A stretch of 64,000 bases of DNA from Mobilibacterium timonense (GTDB lineage Bacteria > Bacillota > Clostridia > Peptostreptococcales > Anaerovoracaceae): contig NZ_FUHN01000008.1 in the NCBI RefSeq assembly GCF_900155555.1, forward strand, positions 124,001 to 188,000, written 5' to 3'. The position numbers and the translations under genes are program-made. The notes below the pieces were generated by a model. It had not been told where the DNA came from and did not search any database. It was given only the letters and a program-made list of their open reading frames with translations. Positions within the stretch are counted from its first letter, which is position 1; every line of letters begins with the position of its first letter. Below, piece by piece: positions 8,517 through 18,080 of the stretch.

Positions 8517-11087
8517 CTAATTGCTCTGCCCGGCCCCGATGAGCTGGGTGAAGTTGGCGATCACGTTGTTCAGTGCTGAAGCCGCTCCGCTGTTAGGCGC
8601 GAAGTTCAGGATCATGATGACCACGAGCAGGATCACCAGAAGGACAGCCACGATGATGGCGATGACGGTCAGGACTCTTCCGCCCTTTCCCATCTCCTCT
8701 TCCTCATCGTCCTCTTCAGGTCTCAGAGGAGCTGCGGTCGCTGCAGGTGCCGCAGCCGCCGCAGGCTGTTCAGGTACAGACATAGAAGATGTCGACGCTG
8801 ACGACTGAGCGGTCGCCGCAGGCGATGCAGCCTGAGCCTGCTGACCGGCCTGCTGGGCGTTCGCCTCCTCGAGAGCCTTGTTGACCTCCGCCACCTCCAT
8901 GGCGATGGTCGCTCCAGTTCCGTACATGTCAGCTGTATCAGTCTCCTCCACAGGCTCGTCCATGAGGGAGTAATCAGCGCTTCCTTCCTTCAGCTTCTGG
9001 TATTCCTCATCCAGTAGCTTCTGGAACTCCTCGTTCTTCCTGTAGAGAGTGTAGAATTTTTCGATCTTTCTGGTGGCCTCCAGGTCAGAAGCATCTTCGT
9101 CCGTGCCGAAGATGTCGTTCTCCAGCTCGTCTATGCTCATGGTGCTGTCCGAAGGCTCGCCATCCTGGGCAGGGAGCACGCTGGTGTCAGTGGTCTCCTC
9201 AGTAAAAACCAGGTCATCCTCTGAACCTGTATCCTCCGGAGCAGCCTGCTCTTCCGGCTGGCTGTCCAGATCGAACCCGAGGGCTGCGAGTTCCTTGTCG
9301 ATATCCATGTCGGAGTCGAGAGGCTTGAGATCATCCTCCGCCTCGGCAGGTGCGGTCTCCTGAACTGGAGTCTCATCTGCGACAGGCTTCTCCTCCGTCT
9401 TCTCTACTGCTTTTTCTTCTATCTTCTCCTCAGGGATATCCTGGATATCCTCGGCATAGTCATCATAGCTTCCGAAGGTCAGCTCCTCTCCAGGTTCTTT
9501 CTGTGCCACGGAAGGTGCGGCCTCCTGAGCAGGAGCCTCAGCCTTCTGAGGAGCTGGCTTTTCGACTGGAGCGGCCTCTTCCTCAGGTACATCGACATCT
9601 GCACCGGTGAGGCTCGCCAGCTTCCTGCTGAGTGCCTGGATCTCCGCCTCGAGATCCTCGGCGGTCTTCTGAGCTGCCGTCTTCTCAGGGGCTTCTGCCT
9701 TAGCCTCTGCCTTCACAGCGGCCGACTCCTGATCCTCCTCCGTAGTCAGATACTCGTCTATATTCGTGTCGTGACTTTCGTCATCGTCTCCAGCAAAGTC
9801 TGGCGCCAGCGCCTCGAGCTCGGACTCCAGCTCTTTGTCTTCCGTGGAATCCTCGAGGTCTCTCATTGCCTGAGCCTCGCTGTTTCTTGCAGCTCTGCCG
9901 GCCCTCGGCTTCAGATCGAGGTAGTCTGTCTCGAAGTCCTCATAGCTCTCTTCCTGAGTCTCCTCGGATGCCGCAGGCTTTTCCTCCGGTCCCTCGTCGT
10001 TGAGTTCTATATCTCTGTCCAGGTCGAACTCGCTGTCCCCGCTCTGATCAACGGCCCTTGAAGCGGCTGATACATGAACCGGAGCTGCATCCTCATCCAT
10101 GAATTCGGTATCTCCTCCAAGGATGTCAGCAAGCTCGCTGTTTATCTCGTCGTCCTCGCTGGACGCAGGAGCTGTCTTCACTGCCGGGGCAGCAACCGCA
10201 GCTCTTGCAGCCCTTTTTTTCTCCTCTGCTGCCTTTCCGGCTCTCTCGATCGCCTTTTCCTCGTCCTCGGCGCTCTCTACGAAAGATCTCGGCGGCTCCG
10301 GAGCCTCTGTTCTGGCCTTTCTTCTGGCCCTTATGTACTCGAGCTGCTCCTCGAAGTCAGGGATCCTCCTCTCGCTGTATCCGCTGTCAGCAGATCCTGC
10401 GTTTTCTCTTCCTGACTCTTTCCAGGTCTCCTTACGCTCTTCCTTTTTTCCGCCTGAAAGCCTTGCGGTTATGTCGCTGGAAAGGTCATCGTAACCCTGA
10501 GTCTTCTCCATCTCGGAGTTCTTCAGGAGACTTTCCTTTCCACCCGAAGAAGCAGGAGCCTCGTCGTCCCAGTTGAAGGAACCGCTCTTCGCGTCCTTCA
10601 GGCCCTTCTCCTGCTTGAGAATATCTATATATGTAAGCGTCCGCTCTCTTCCGCCGGATGAAGCCGCGGAATCTCTGGCCACTCTGTCTTCCACAGGGCT
10701 CTCCCACATGGAAGGGATCCTCTCCTTCTGGCTGTTTCTCCTCTCAAAGCTTCCCGCAGGAGTGGAGTCGTCGTCCAGACCCGTGGACTCCCAAGGGGAT
10801 CTGATATCAGGCGTAGCCTTACGGTGAGTGTCGTCTATAACAGAGCTCCAGTCGAAAGTCATACCGCTTGAGCTTCCAGCTCTGCGCTGGCGCCTGTCAT
10901 CCTTCCACTCAGAATCCGTCATTGCAGGACGATCACCAGGTTTTCCATATCCGGCAGCTGTCTCCGTTCTCCTGACTGCGTTGTTCTTGTTTGTCGGCTC
11001 TGTTTCCGGCTCTACTCTGGCACCGCATACGCTGCAGAACCTAGCGCCTTCAGACAGCTTGTTGCCACAATTCTTACAGAACACCAT
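8517..11087 (-). CDS. Zinc-ribbon protein with long acidic region and C-terminal membrane anchor
   Basis: The protein is 856 residues when started at 11087, where AGGAGGTAAC precedes the ATG; a longer frame to 11177 lacks a site. The N-terminus is a zinc-ribbon, MVFCKNCG...FCSVCG (four Cys in two CxxC knuckles, residues 4-25). The next roughly 700 residues are low-complexity, dominated by Glu, Asp, Ala and Ser with short charged helices and almost no hydrophobic core. A polyalanine/proline stretch leads to a Glu-rich run (DDEEEEMGKGG) and a single membrane helix near residues 808-830 (VLTVIAIIVAVLLVILLVVI), leaving a 25-residue tail outside. Zinc-ribbon plus one transmembrane helix is common in Firmicutes, but the huge acidic linker is unusual. 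I do not recognise a function. It has its own strong promoter. Confidence 0.85.
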   Translation of the reverse strand: MVFCKNCGNKLSEGARFCSVCGARVEPETEPTNKNNAVRRTETAAGYGKPGDRPAMTDSEWKDDRRQRRAGSSSGMTFDWSSVIDDTHRKATPDIRSPWESTGLDDDSTPAGSFERRNSQKERIPSMWESPVEDRVARDSAASSGGRERTLTYIDILKQEKGLKDAKSGSFNWDDEAPASSGGKESLLKNSEMEKTQGYDDLSSDITARLSGGKKEERKETWKESGRENAGSADSGYSERRIPDFEEQLEYIRARRKARTEAPEPPRSFVESAEDEEKAIERAGKAAEEKKRAARAAVAAPAVKTAPASSEDDEINSELADILGGDTEFMDEDAAPVHVSAASRAVDQSGDSEFDLDRDIELNDEGPEEKPAASEETQEESYEDFETDYLDLKPRAGRAARNSEAQAMRDLEDSTEDKELESELEALAPDFAGDDDESHDTNIDEYLTTEEDQESAAVKAEAKAEAPEKTAAQKTAEDLEAEIQALSRKLASLTGADVDVPEEEAAPVEKPAPQKAEAPAQEAAPSVAQKEPGEELTFGSYDDYAEDIQDIPEEKIEEKAVEKTEEKPVADETPVQETAPAEAEDDLKPLDSDMDIDKELAALGFDLDSQPEEQAAPEDTGSEDDLVFTEETTDTSVLPAQDGEPSDSTMSIDELENDIFGTDEDASDLEATRKIEKFYTLYRKNEEFQKLLDEEYQKLKEGSADYSLMDEPVEETDTADMYGTGATIAMEVAEVNKALEEANAQQAGQQAQAASPAATAQSSASTSSMSVPEQPAAAAAPAATAAPLRPEEDDEEEEMGKGGRVLTVIAIIVAVLLVILLVVIMILNFAPNSGAASALNNVIANFTQLIGAGQSN

Positions 11088-11254
11088 GTTACCTCCTGAA
11101 TGTACAGTGCCCGGGCACCGTACCCATATCGCGTCAAACAGGCAGAACCTATGAAATTCCCGTGCTCTGCCGTCCATGACACTGCTGCATCAAATTACTG
11201 ACACCTGCGGATGAAGATATGATCCACGCAGGGTATTCCAAATATATACAAGGG

Positions 11255-11283
11255 ATTATACAACAGAGATATTCAAATATCAA
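11255..11283 (-). promoter_or_regulatory. Strong sigma-A-type promoter of the zinc-ribbon gene
   Basis: On the minus strand TTGATA (11278-11283) and a perfect TATAAT (11255-11260) are spaced by exactly 17 bp. The leader to the start at 11087 is about 160 nt, long enough for regulation, but I see no known riboswitch in it. Confidence 0.7.
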
Positions 11284-11327
11284 TGCTTTGAGCGAAAATC
11301 CCGGTCACCTGCAATACATTCGGTCAT

Positions 11328-11362
11328 AAAAAAAATCCGGGTATGATCGTCTCCCGGAATTT
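11328..11362 (-). terminator. Rho-independent terminator after the small membrane protein gene
   Basis: Read on the minus strand, CCGGG, an 11-nt loop and CCCGG are followed by A and then eight T residues. It starts only a few bases after the stop codon at 11370-11372. Confidence 0.8.
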
Positions 11363-11369
11363 AATTATG

Positions 11370-11705
11370 CTATTCGTTATACTTCTCCACGTCCACGTCG
11401 GTGACGTCTACCGTCTCCTGATCTCCGAAGCCGTCGTACTGGTCTCCGTCCACGTAGCTCATCTCGGATCTCTGGACGTCCTCCTCATTCTTTTTCTGCG
11501 AAGACCTCCCGCCAAAAGGATCTATCACCAGCGCCAGGAGCGCATAGGCTATTCCTCCGAGAGTGCCATTTCTCAGGGTGTTGATGAACCCCTGGGTGGT
11601 CGGGCCCTCGGTCAGGACGCCGAAGAGCGTGAATGCCCCGATGATGGCGAAGCCGATCAGAAATCCGGTGGCGAATCTCTTTAATATCGATTTGACTTTA
11701 TTCAT
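11370..11705 (-). CDS. Small two-helix membrane protein, unknown function
   Basis: This 111-residue protein starts MNKVKSILKRFATG and has two predicted membrane helices (about residues 13-32 and 48-65) joined by a short polar loop containing TEGPTTQGF. It ends in a cytoplasmic acidic tail of about 40 residues rich in Asp, Glu and Tyr. Both helices and tail look like a genuine membrane protein rather than a chance frame, and a strong terminator follows directly. I do not recognise the family. It is transcribed toward the zinc-ribbon gene but is separated from it by the terminator and by that gene's own promoter, so it is probably monocistronic. Confidence 0.7.
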   Translation of the reverse strand: MNKVKSILKRFATGFLIGFAIIGAFTLFGVLTEGPTTQGFINTLRNGTLGGIAYALLALVIDPFGGRSSQKKNEEDVQRSEMSYVDGDQYDGFGDQETVDVTDVDVEKYNE

Positions 11706-11799
11706 TATTTACATACCCGCTTTCGTATATCAAAACTGGAAGTGAGTATATAACAAATGTTTTTCCACCGCAACATAACATATCATAACAAGTGTGTTT

Positions 11800-12987
11800 T
11801 TACAGTGAGCTTTCCAGTATGCTCATCATCTCGTCCACGTGCTCCCGCCCGATCACCAGCGGCGGCACGAACCTGATGACATCGCTGCCGGCCCCGATGA
11901 TCAGAAGCCCCTTTTCCAGAGCCCTGTTCACCACGTCCGCCACCGGCACGTTCACCTGTATACCCTGGATAAGCCCAACGCCCTTTCTTGCCGTCACCTC
12001 GACCCTCGTCCTCACCAGCTCGTCCAGCCTCGCCTGGAGATAGGCGCCGACCTCGGCGACATGGGCGGGGATGTTCTTTTCCCGGAAAAGTTTTACCGTC
12101 TCAAGGACGGCAGTGCAGGCCAGGGGATTCCCGCCGAAGGTGGTGCCGTGATCCCCTGGAGTGAGGGAGTTTTCCGCCACCCTTTCCGTCATGGCAAACG
12201 CCCCGACCGGGAAGCCGCTGCCTATGGCCTTGGCCATTGTCATGATGTCCGGTTTTACCCCAAGCATCTGCCAGGCGAAATTCCGCCCGCTGCGGCCCAT
12301 GCCGCACTGTACCTCGTCGGCGATCAGGAGAGCGTCGTGCTCGTCGCACATCCTGCGAAGGCCCTCCATGAATTCCTTTGTGGCCACGTTGATACCGCCC
12401 TCGCCCTGTATCGGCTCCAGTATCACGGCGCAGGTCTCGTCATCGAAGAGAGCATACACGCTGTCCAGGTCGTTGAACTTCGCGAAGCTTATCCCAGGTA
12501 CGAGAGGCTCAAAAGGCTCTCTGTAGTGCTGGTTCCACGTGACCGAAAGGGCACCCATGCTCCTTCCGTGGAAGGAGTTCTCCATGGCGATGATCTTGTA
12601 CTTGCCCTTTGAATGGCCGTATCTCCTGGCCGTCTTCAGAGCTCCTTCCACCGCCTCTCCCCCGCTGTTCGCGAAGAAGATCCTGTCCATCCCGGACACC
12701 TCCAGGAGCGCCCCCGCCGCCTTGCCGCAGACCTCGTTGTAGTAGAGGTTGGACACGTGCCAGAGCTTGCGGATCTGCTTTTCCAGGGCCCTGTTCAGCT
12801 CCGGAACGTCATATCCCAGGGAGTTGACCGCATATCCGGCGGTGAAGTCCAGGTATTTTTTCCCGTGATCGTCGTAGAGGTAGACCCCGTCCCCGTGGTC
12901 GATCACCACAGGGAACTGATCATAGGTGTGCACCAGGTTTGCACGGGTCGCCTTCATGTATCTGTCATCTGTCTTCTGTTGTTCCAT
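11800..12987 (-). CDS. argD: Acetylornithine aminotransferase
   Basis: This is a class III PLP aminotransferase that converts N-acetylglutamate semialdehyde and glutamate to N2-acetylornithine, the fourth step of arginine synthesis. Visible are [18 protein letters not shown] (PLP phosphate region, about residues 95-110), the GEGGI segment, [14 protein letters not shown] with the PLP-ring aspartate, and the Schiff-base lysine in TMAKAIGSG near residue 241. The preferred start is 12987 ([10 protein letters not shown]), preceded by GGGAGAAAAGCC, giving 395 residues and a 23-bp overlap with argB. It is the last gene of argCJBD. The stop is followed by AT-rich DNA without a clear hairpin. Confidence 0.95.
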   Translation of the reverse strand: MEQQKTDDRYMKATRANLVHTYDQFPVVIDHGDGVYLYDDHGKKYLDFTAGYAVNSLGYDVPELNRALEKQIRKLWHVSNLYYNEVCGKAAGALLEVSGMDRIFFANSGGEAVEGALKTARRYGHSKGKYKIIAMENSFHGRSMGALSVTWNQHYREPFEPLVPGISFAKFNDLDSVYALFDDETCAVILEPIQGEGGINVATKEFMEGLRRMCDEHDALLIADEVQCGMGRSGRNFAWQMLGVKPDIMTMAKAIGSGFPVGAFAMTERVAENSLTPGDHGTTFGGNPLACTAVLETVKLFREKNIPAHVAEVGAYLQARLDELVRTRVEVTARKGVGLIQGIQVNVPVADVVNRALEKGLLIIGAGSDVIRFVPPLVIGREHVDEMMSILESSL

Positions 12988-13906
12988 GGCTTTTCTCCCT
13001 TCCCGGGCCCGCCGCCCGGAAATACCTTTCGGCATCGTCGTTGATCACCGCAGTGCCGATGCCCTTGTCCGTGAAGATCTCCAGGAGCAGGCAGTGCGGT
13101 ATCCGGCCGTTCATGATGTGTACCCTTCCGACGCCCCCCTTCACGGCATCTATACAGTTCAGCATCTTTGGCCTCATGCCTCCGGTTATCGTGCCGTCTT
13201 CCAGCATCTCCATACCCTCGCTGATGGTGATCTCGGATATCACGGACTCCGGATCATCCGGATCCGTATAGACGCCGTCGGTGTCTGACAGGAACGCCAG
13301 CTTCTCGGCGTGGAGCGCCTTTGCGATAGCGCTGGCCGCCTCGTCCCCGTTGATGTTGTACGTGTGGTAGTTGTCGTCAAGGCCGAGAGGCGCAACTATG
13401 GGGAGAAAGTCCTTTTCCAGGAGATCCAGCAGGACCCCCACGTCCACGCTCTTGATCTCTCCCACGTAGCCGATGTCCCTTCCGCCAGGGCGATCCTTGT
13501 CTACTCTCAGGAGGCCTCCGTCCTTGCCGCTTATCCCGATGGCGCGGACGCCGAGGGACTCCACCATTCGGACGAGGTTCTTGTTCACCTTGCTCAGGGC
13601 CATCTCCGCCACTTCGAGTGTGGGTTCATCTGTCACTCTAAGGCCGTTGATAAAATTGGACTGCAGGCCCACACGGCTGGACCAGCGGCTGATCTCCTTA
13701 CCGCCTCCATGGACGATGATCGGCTTGAACCCCACCAGCTTCAGCAGGGTCACGTCCTGTATCACCTGCTTTTCCAGCTCCTGGTCGATCATGGCCGATC
13801 CGCCGTACTTCACGACTATTATCTTCCTGTTGAATCGCTGGATATAGGGCAGGGCCTCGATGAGGACCTGGGCCTTCTCCAGGTATTTTTTCATACCACT
13901 GTCCAT
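12965..13906 (-). CDS. argB: Acetylglutamate kinase
   Basis: This 313-residue amino-acid kinase phosphorylates N-acetylglutamate, the second step of the acetylated arginine pathway. The N-terminal [11 protein letters not shown] (about residues 29-39) is the nucleotide-binding K-x-GG motif, [11 protein letters not shown] binds substrate, and the ANGDEAA-like motif reads [11 protein letters not shown] near residue 196. The extra N-terminal helix ([21 protein letters not shown]) is the segment that in many homologues forms the arginine-sensitive hexamer, so feedback inhibition is plausible. An AGGAG site lies inside the end of argJ, just before the ATG. It is followed by argD with a short overlap, indicating translational coupling. 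Confidence 0.96.
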   Translation of the reverse strand: MDSGMKKYLEKAQVLIEALPYIQRFNRKIIVVKYGGSAMIDQELEKQVIQDVTLLKLVGFKPIIVHGGGKEISRWSSRVGLQSNFINGLRVTDEPTLEVAEMALSKVNKNLVRMVESLGVRAIGISGKDGGLLRVDKDRPGGRDIGYVGEIKSVDVGVLLDLLEKDFLPIVAPLGLDDNYHTYNINGDEAASAIAKALHAEKLAFLSDTDGVYTDPDDPESVISEITISEGMEMLEDGTITGGMRPKMLNCIDAVKGGVGRVHIMNGRIPHCLLLEIFTDKGIGTAVINDDAERYFRAAGPGREKSHGTTEDR

Positions 13907-13907
13907 A

Positions 13908-15131
13908 TCAGCTCCTGTAGTCCCCGTTGATGGTGATGTAATCGTGGGTCAGGTCGCAGCCCCAGGCCGTCGCTTCCTGATCTCCCTCCTTCACGTCCAC
14001 GAGGCACGTGATCACGGGCGCCGTCAGAACACTGGCGGCCTTTTCCTCGTCGAAGTCAAGCGCCACTCCGTCCTTCGCGATCTCGATGTCGCCGTTCTCG
14101 CTGCTGAAGCTCAGATCCACCTTTTCAGGATCGAACTGTGCGCCCGAGTACCCCATGGCGCAGATGATCCTGCCCCAGTTTGCGTCATGGCCGGCCATGG
14201 CCGTCTTCACCAGGTTCGAGCAGGCGATGGACTTGGCGAGGGTCTTTGCCTGTTCTTTTGATGAACAACCTTCGGCTTTGACCTCGAAAAGGCAGGTGGC
14301 ACCCTCTCCGTCTCCGGCGATCTGTTTCGCCAGGAAGGTGTTTATGGTGTTCAGCGCCTTGGAAAATTCTTCGAACTCCGGGGTGCCCGGCTGTATCTCG
14401 GGGTTTCCGGCCTGGCCGTTGGCCAGGAGAAGGGCCGTGTCGTTGGTGGATGTGTCCCCGTCCACCGAGATCATGTTATAGGTGTCTACCACGTCTTCCT
14501 TCATGGCCCTGGTCAGAGCCTCCTGGCTGATGGCGCAATCCGTCGTGATGAAGGCCAGCATGGTGCACATGTTCGGGTGGATCATTCCGGAGCCCTTTGC
14601 CATGCCTCCCATGGTCACGGTTTTTTCTCCGCACTGGAATGTAACGGCGATCTCCTTAGAATGTGTGTCGGTGGTCCTTATGGCGTTTGCAGCCAGGAAG
14701 CCCTCTCCCAGGCTGGACGCCTTTTTGTCGGCGAGGGCGTGGACTCCCATGCAGATCTTGTTTATCGGGAGCTGCTTTCCGATGATACCTGTGGAGCACA
14801 GCAGTACCTCCTCCTGCTTAAGACCAAGTACCTTGGCCGCTTCCTGAGCAGTATCGCTGCAGTATCCCATTCCTTCCGCGCCGGTGCAGGCGTTGGCTAT
14901 GCCCGAATTCACCACCACGGCATGGACGGCACCTCCATTTTCGACGATCGCCTGGTCCCACTTTACCGGTGCGGCCTTTGCCAGATTGGTGGTAAACGTC
15001 CCAGCCACCTTGCACGGAGCGGCGCTGTATATGAGAGCCATGTCGTCCTTTCCCGTCTTCTTGAGTCCTATAGATGTGGCAGCAGCCTCAAATCCCTGAG
15101 CCGCAGTCACTCCTCCTTTTATGATCTCCAT
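13908..15131 (-). CDS. argJ: Bifunctional ornithine acetyltransferase / N-acetylglutamate synthase
   Basis: ArgJ transfers the acetyl group from acetylornithine to glutamate, closing the acetyl cycle, and in bifunctional forms also uses acetyl-CoA. The self-cleavage region reads [15 protein letters not shown] around residues 178-192. The Thr nucleophile is present, with Cys instead of the more usual Ala just before it. The start at 15131 ([13 protein letters not shown]) has a GGAGGG site 8 nt upstream; a further ATG at 15158 has none. The resulting 407 residues are normal for the family. No argA or arginine-branch genes (argF, argG, argH) lie in the window, so ornithine is the visible endpoint. 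Confidence 0.95.
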   Translation of the reverse strand: MEIIKGGVTAAQGFEAAATSIGLKKTGKDDMALIYSAAPCKVAGTFTTNLAKAAPVKWDQAIVENGGAVHAVVVNSGIANACTGAEGMGYCSDTAQEAAKVLGLKQEEVLLCSTGIIGKQLPINKICMGVHALADKKASSLGEGFLAANAIRTTDTHSKEIAVTFQCGEKTVTMGGMAKGSGMIHPNMCTMLAFITTDCAISQEALTRAMKEDVVDTYNMISVDGDTSTNDTALLLANGQAGNPEIQPGTPEFEEFSKALNTINTFLAKQIAGDGEGATCLFEVKAEGCSSKEQAKTLAKSIACSNLVKTAMAGHDANWGRIICAMGYSGAQFDPEKVDLSFSSENGDIEIAKDGVALDFDEEKAASVLTAPVITCLVDVKEGDQEATAWGCDLTHDYITINGDYRS

Positions 15132-15164
15132 CGCTGTGACCCTCCCTTCTCTGCTCATTTTCTT

Positions 15165-16196
15165 TTATCTGTGAAGTCCCATGCCCTCCGGAAGCCCGAA
15201 GAGCAGATTCATGTTCTGTACTGCCTGTCCTGCGGCGCCCTTTACCAGGTTGTCGATGGCGCCCAGGAGTATGACCCTTCCGGTCCTCGGATCCGTCTTG
15301 AATCCGATCTCTATGGTGTTGGTCCCCTTCACCCACCTGGTCTCCGGGGAGACGCCCTCCGGGAGGAGCCTGACGAATTCCTCTCCTCCGTAGTATTTTT
15401 CATAGGCGGCCGCGAAGTCATCTCCTGTGGCCCCGGGTCTCATGGACGCGTACTCAGAGATGAGTATGCCTCTTTCCATGGGAACGAGATACGGGGTGAA
15501 GCTGACCGTCACGGGCTTTCCCGCTGCGCAGCTCAGCTGCTCCTCTATCTCAGGTGTGTGCCTGTGGTTTCCAAGGCCGTAGCCCTTCACGCTCTCGTTC
15601 ACCTCGCAGAAGAGGTTCTGCACTTTCGCTCCCCTTCCGGCTCCCGAAACACCTGATTTTCCGTCGATCACCAGGGTGTCCGTGTCTATGAGGCCTTCTG
15701 CTGCCGCCGGCCACGCAGTCAGGATCGAGCATGTTGTGAAACACCCCGGGTTGGCCACCAGTCTGACCCCCGGAGCCTTTATCTCATCCCGCCAGATCTC
15801 GCATAGCCCGTAAACCGCCTCATCCAGGAACTGCGGCGCTCCCTGGGGGATGCCATACCACTTTTCAAAGACCGCCGGATCCTTCAGACGAAAGTCTCCG
15901 CTCAGGTCTATGACCTTCGCGTTTTCCAGTATCTCCTCATCCATCTCCGAAGACGAAAAGCCCTGGGGCGTTGCGGTGAATACCACGTCTGCTCCCAGAG
16001 CCATTTCCTTGAGTGACATATTGGAGCATTTCTCATCAGCGACACCTGCGAGATCCCGGAATATGGAACTGAATTCCTGCCCGTCGAAGCTCCTCGATCC
16101 CAGAAAGGCGATCTCGACCTCCGGATGGGCAGACAGCAGCCTCACGAGCTCCGCTCCCGCGTACCCGGTCGCTCCGATAATACCTGCTTTTATCAT
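15165..16196 (-). CDS. argC: N-acetyl-gamma-glutamyl-phosphate reductase
   Basis: This 343-residue protein reduces N-acetylglutamyl phosphate to the semialdehyde using NADPH. The N-terminal GATGYAGAELVRLL (residues 9-22) is the Rossmann nucleotide-binding loop. The catalytic cysteine is in VANPGCFTT near residue 150, and the HRHTPEIEEQ segment near residue 210 carries the catalytic histidine. The start has GGAGGTCAGTGAA before the ATG. It is the first gene of argCJBD and is separated from argJ by 33 bp. An upstream promoter with an overlapping ARG-box-like dyad suggests ArgR-type repression. Confidence 0.96.
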   Translation of the reverse strand: MIKAGIIGATGYAGAELVRLLSAHPEVEIAFLGSRSFDGQEFSSIFRDLAGVADEKCSNMSLKEMALGADVVFTATPQGFSSSEMDEEILENAKVIDLSGDFRLKDPAVFEKWYGIPQGAPQFLDEAVYGLCEIWRDEIKAPGVRLVANPGCFTTCSILTAWPAAAEGLIDTDTLVIDGKSGVSGAGRGAKVQNLFCEVNESVKGYGLGNHRHTPEIEEQLSCAAGKPVTVSFTPYLVPMERGILISEYASMRPGATGDDFAAAYEKYYGGEEFVRLLPEGVSPETRWVKGTNTIEIGFKTDPRTGRVILLGAIDNLVKGAAGQAVQNMNLLFGLPEGMGLHR

Positions 16197-16272
16197 TTCA
16201 CTGACCTCCAGACCAGTTCAACTGCTCTATGATCTAAGATGCACTCCCCCCATCGACAGGGGATTGTGCATA

Positions 16273-16301
16273 ATTATACGTTTTAATGATAAGAAATGCA
16301 A
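16273..16301 (-). promoter_or_regulatory. argC promoter with possible ARG-box dyad
   Basis: On the minus strand TTGCAT (16296-16301) and TATAAT (16273-16278) are spaced by 17 bp. The plus-strand sequence TGCATAATTATACG across the -10 is an imperfect dyad (5 of 7 positions) and resembles ArgR/AhrC operators, which are AT-rich palindromes of about 18 bp. The promoter call is firm and the operator call is tentative. Confidence 0.65.
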
Positions 16302-16346
16302 CATTAAATATATTGTATTTGATTTTGTGTAATCGCCGCGGACGGC

Positions 16347-17978
16347 CTAGCCCTTGAGGTGGAGCTTTCTCATGATGGAATCGAGTTTTTCCTGCCCCAT
16401 GAACCTCCCCAGGGCACCCGACTTATATGCAAGGGCGAAATACAGGATGGATGCCAGGACGCCTGCCACGCCGAACCTGATCACCTTGGTGATCCACCTG
16501 TCCGCATCCGGGATCAGGTACTGGTATCCCGCCATGAAAAGGCTGATCACGATCGTCCCCGCGATGCTGGCCACGAGCGCCCGCACTATAGGGCCGTAGT
16601 CGAAGTGGAACTCCCTCTTGAGAGATACCATCACGATGGTGAGAGACGTGGACACTCCGATAATAGTGGCGAACATGGATCCGATATACGGAGGCAGACC
16701 GATTTTATCCAGCAGGATGATGATCGGGATGTCCAGGCATATGTTCACTATGATTCCCGTGAACTCGTTCACGTATACGATCTTGTATCGCTTCATGCCC
16801 TGGAGCATCATGTTTATCACCAGCTGAAGGCTGAAGAAGATGCACACTATGGCCATGACCGCCGTCACCAGACCGCCGTAAGGGCTTTCCCCGTAGAAGA
16901 TGTAGTAGACGTCCTTGTTGAAGGCGATTATCACCGCGGCCAGCGGGATCTCCACCAGCAGAATGGTGTTGATGGCGGTGTTGAAGTTCCTGTTCAGCCC
17001 CTGGAAATCCTTGTCGACGTAGCTGTTGACCACGAAAGGGACGATGCTGGAGCACAGGCTTAGTGCCAGGGCTGTCAGCAGCACCGTGATCTTCGGGGCC
17101 CAGGTGATGACAACGCTGCCGAGGAGCTCGCTCTTCTCCGCGCCGAAGCCGACGATGTAAAGGCCCTTTACCAGGAGCTTCAGGTCCGTCATCTCGTATA
17201 TGTTCTGAGCCAGTGCCACCACGATGACCGGGATGGCATATGTCACTATCTTCTTTACAATGGTCTTGCTGGAATCGGTCGCGTCGTCGATGGACGTGAA
17301 CCCCTCGCTGATCTCCTCTCTGTTGCGGTGGATCTTGACCTGCAGATACAGGAGAGCCGCCGCTCCGCCGAGGACCGTACCCGTGAGGGCGACCGCAACG
17401 CCCACAGGCACCGGTGTGTTGAGGATATTCAGCGCGACGTATGCTCCTACCAGGGCTACCGCGACCCTGACCACCTGCTCGATCAGCTGGCTCAGGGATG
17501 AATTTGCGACGTACCTGTTGCCCTGGAGGTATCCCCTGGTGACGCTCAGGTACGGGATCACCAGCAGGCAGAAGGAAAGGGTCCTCACCACCAGCTTGAT
17601 GCTCTCGATGGACGTGCCGCCCTCGATGTCGCCAACGAAGAACTTCCCTATATCGGCGGCGAAGACGAACATCAGGAGGAACGCTATGGTGGACACGATC
17701 CCGATGAACCTGTATGCGATCTTTATGGTCTTTTCCTTGTCGTTGTACAGCTTCATGGCGCTGTACTCCGCCACTATGATGCTGACGGCGGTCGGTATGC
17801 CGCTCGTTGACAGGTTGAGGAAAAGGTTGTAGACGTTATACGCGTACGAGTACAGCACTCCTCCGGACGTGCCGATGATCTTGTAGAACGGGATGACGTA
17901 TACGGCTCCCAGCACCTTCGTGGTGATGATTATGATGTACGCCACCAGTGTCCCTTCCAGCAGTGAGTTTTTCTTCAT
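16347..17978 (-). CDS. YtgP/SpoVB/MurJ-like polysaccharide or lipid II flippase
   Basis: This 543-residue integral membrane protein has about 14 predicted helices and the length and N-terminus (MKKNSLLEGTLVAYIIIITTKV) of the YtgP/SpoVB subgroup of the MOP exporter superfamily. Members move undecaprenyl-linked sugar precursors, including lipid II, across the membrane. A GGAGAAAT site precedes the ATG. It lies 102 bp downstream of an ATP-grasp gene whose paralogue sits beside a MurT/GatD-like pair at 34-37 kb, which supports a cell-envelope role. A terminator-like hairpin lies between the two genes, so they need not be co-transcribed. The substrate cannot be read from sequence. Confidence 0.85.
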   Translation of the reverse strand: MKKNSLLEGTLVAYIIIITTKVLGAVYVIPFYKIIGTSGGVLYSYAYNVYNLFLNLSTSGIPTAVSIIVAEYSAMKLYNDKEKTIKIAYRFIGIVSTIAFLLMFVFAADIGKFFVGDIEGGTSIESIKLVVRTLSFCLLVIPYLSVTRGYLQGNRYVANSSLSQLIEQVVRVAVALVGAYVALNILNTPVPVGVAVALTGTVLGGAAALLYLQVKIHRNREEISEGFTSIDDATDSSKTIVKKIVTYAIPVIVVALAQNIYEMTDLKLLVKGLYIVGFGAEKSELLGSVVITWAPKITVLLTALALSLCSSIVPFVVNSYVDKDFQGLNRNFNTAINTILLVEIPLAAVIIAFNKDVYYIFYGESPYGGLVTAVMAIVCIFFSLQLVINMMLQGMKRYKIVYVNEFTGIIVNICLDIPIIILLDKIGLPPYIGSMFATIIGVSTSLTIVMVSLKREFHFDYGPIVRALVASIAGTIVISLFMAGYQYLIPDADRWITKVIRFGVAGVLASILYFALAYKSGALGRFMGQEKLDSIMRKLHLKG

Positions 17979-18004
17979 ATTTCTCCAGTATTCTCGGGCT
18001 CTTC

Positions 18005-18060
18005 AAAAACAAAGAACAGGGCACGGCCACTGTGGAGTCCTGATGCTCCGGGGCCATGCC
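18005..18060 (-). terminator. Terminator after the ATP-grasp gene
   Basis: Read on the minus strand, GGCATGGCC and GGCCGTGCC form a 9-bp stem with one mismatch around a long loop, followed by a T-rich tail (TGTTCTTTGTTTTT). It separates the ATP-grasp gene from the flippase gene. Confidence 0.5.
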
Positions 18061-18080
18061 TCAGTTGTCATTTTCTGATC

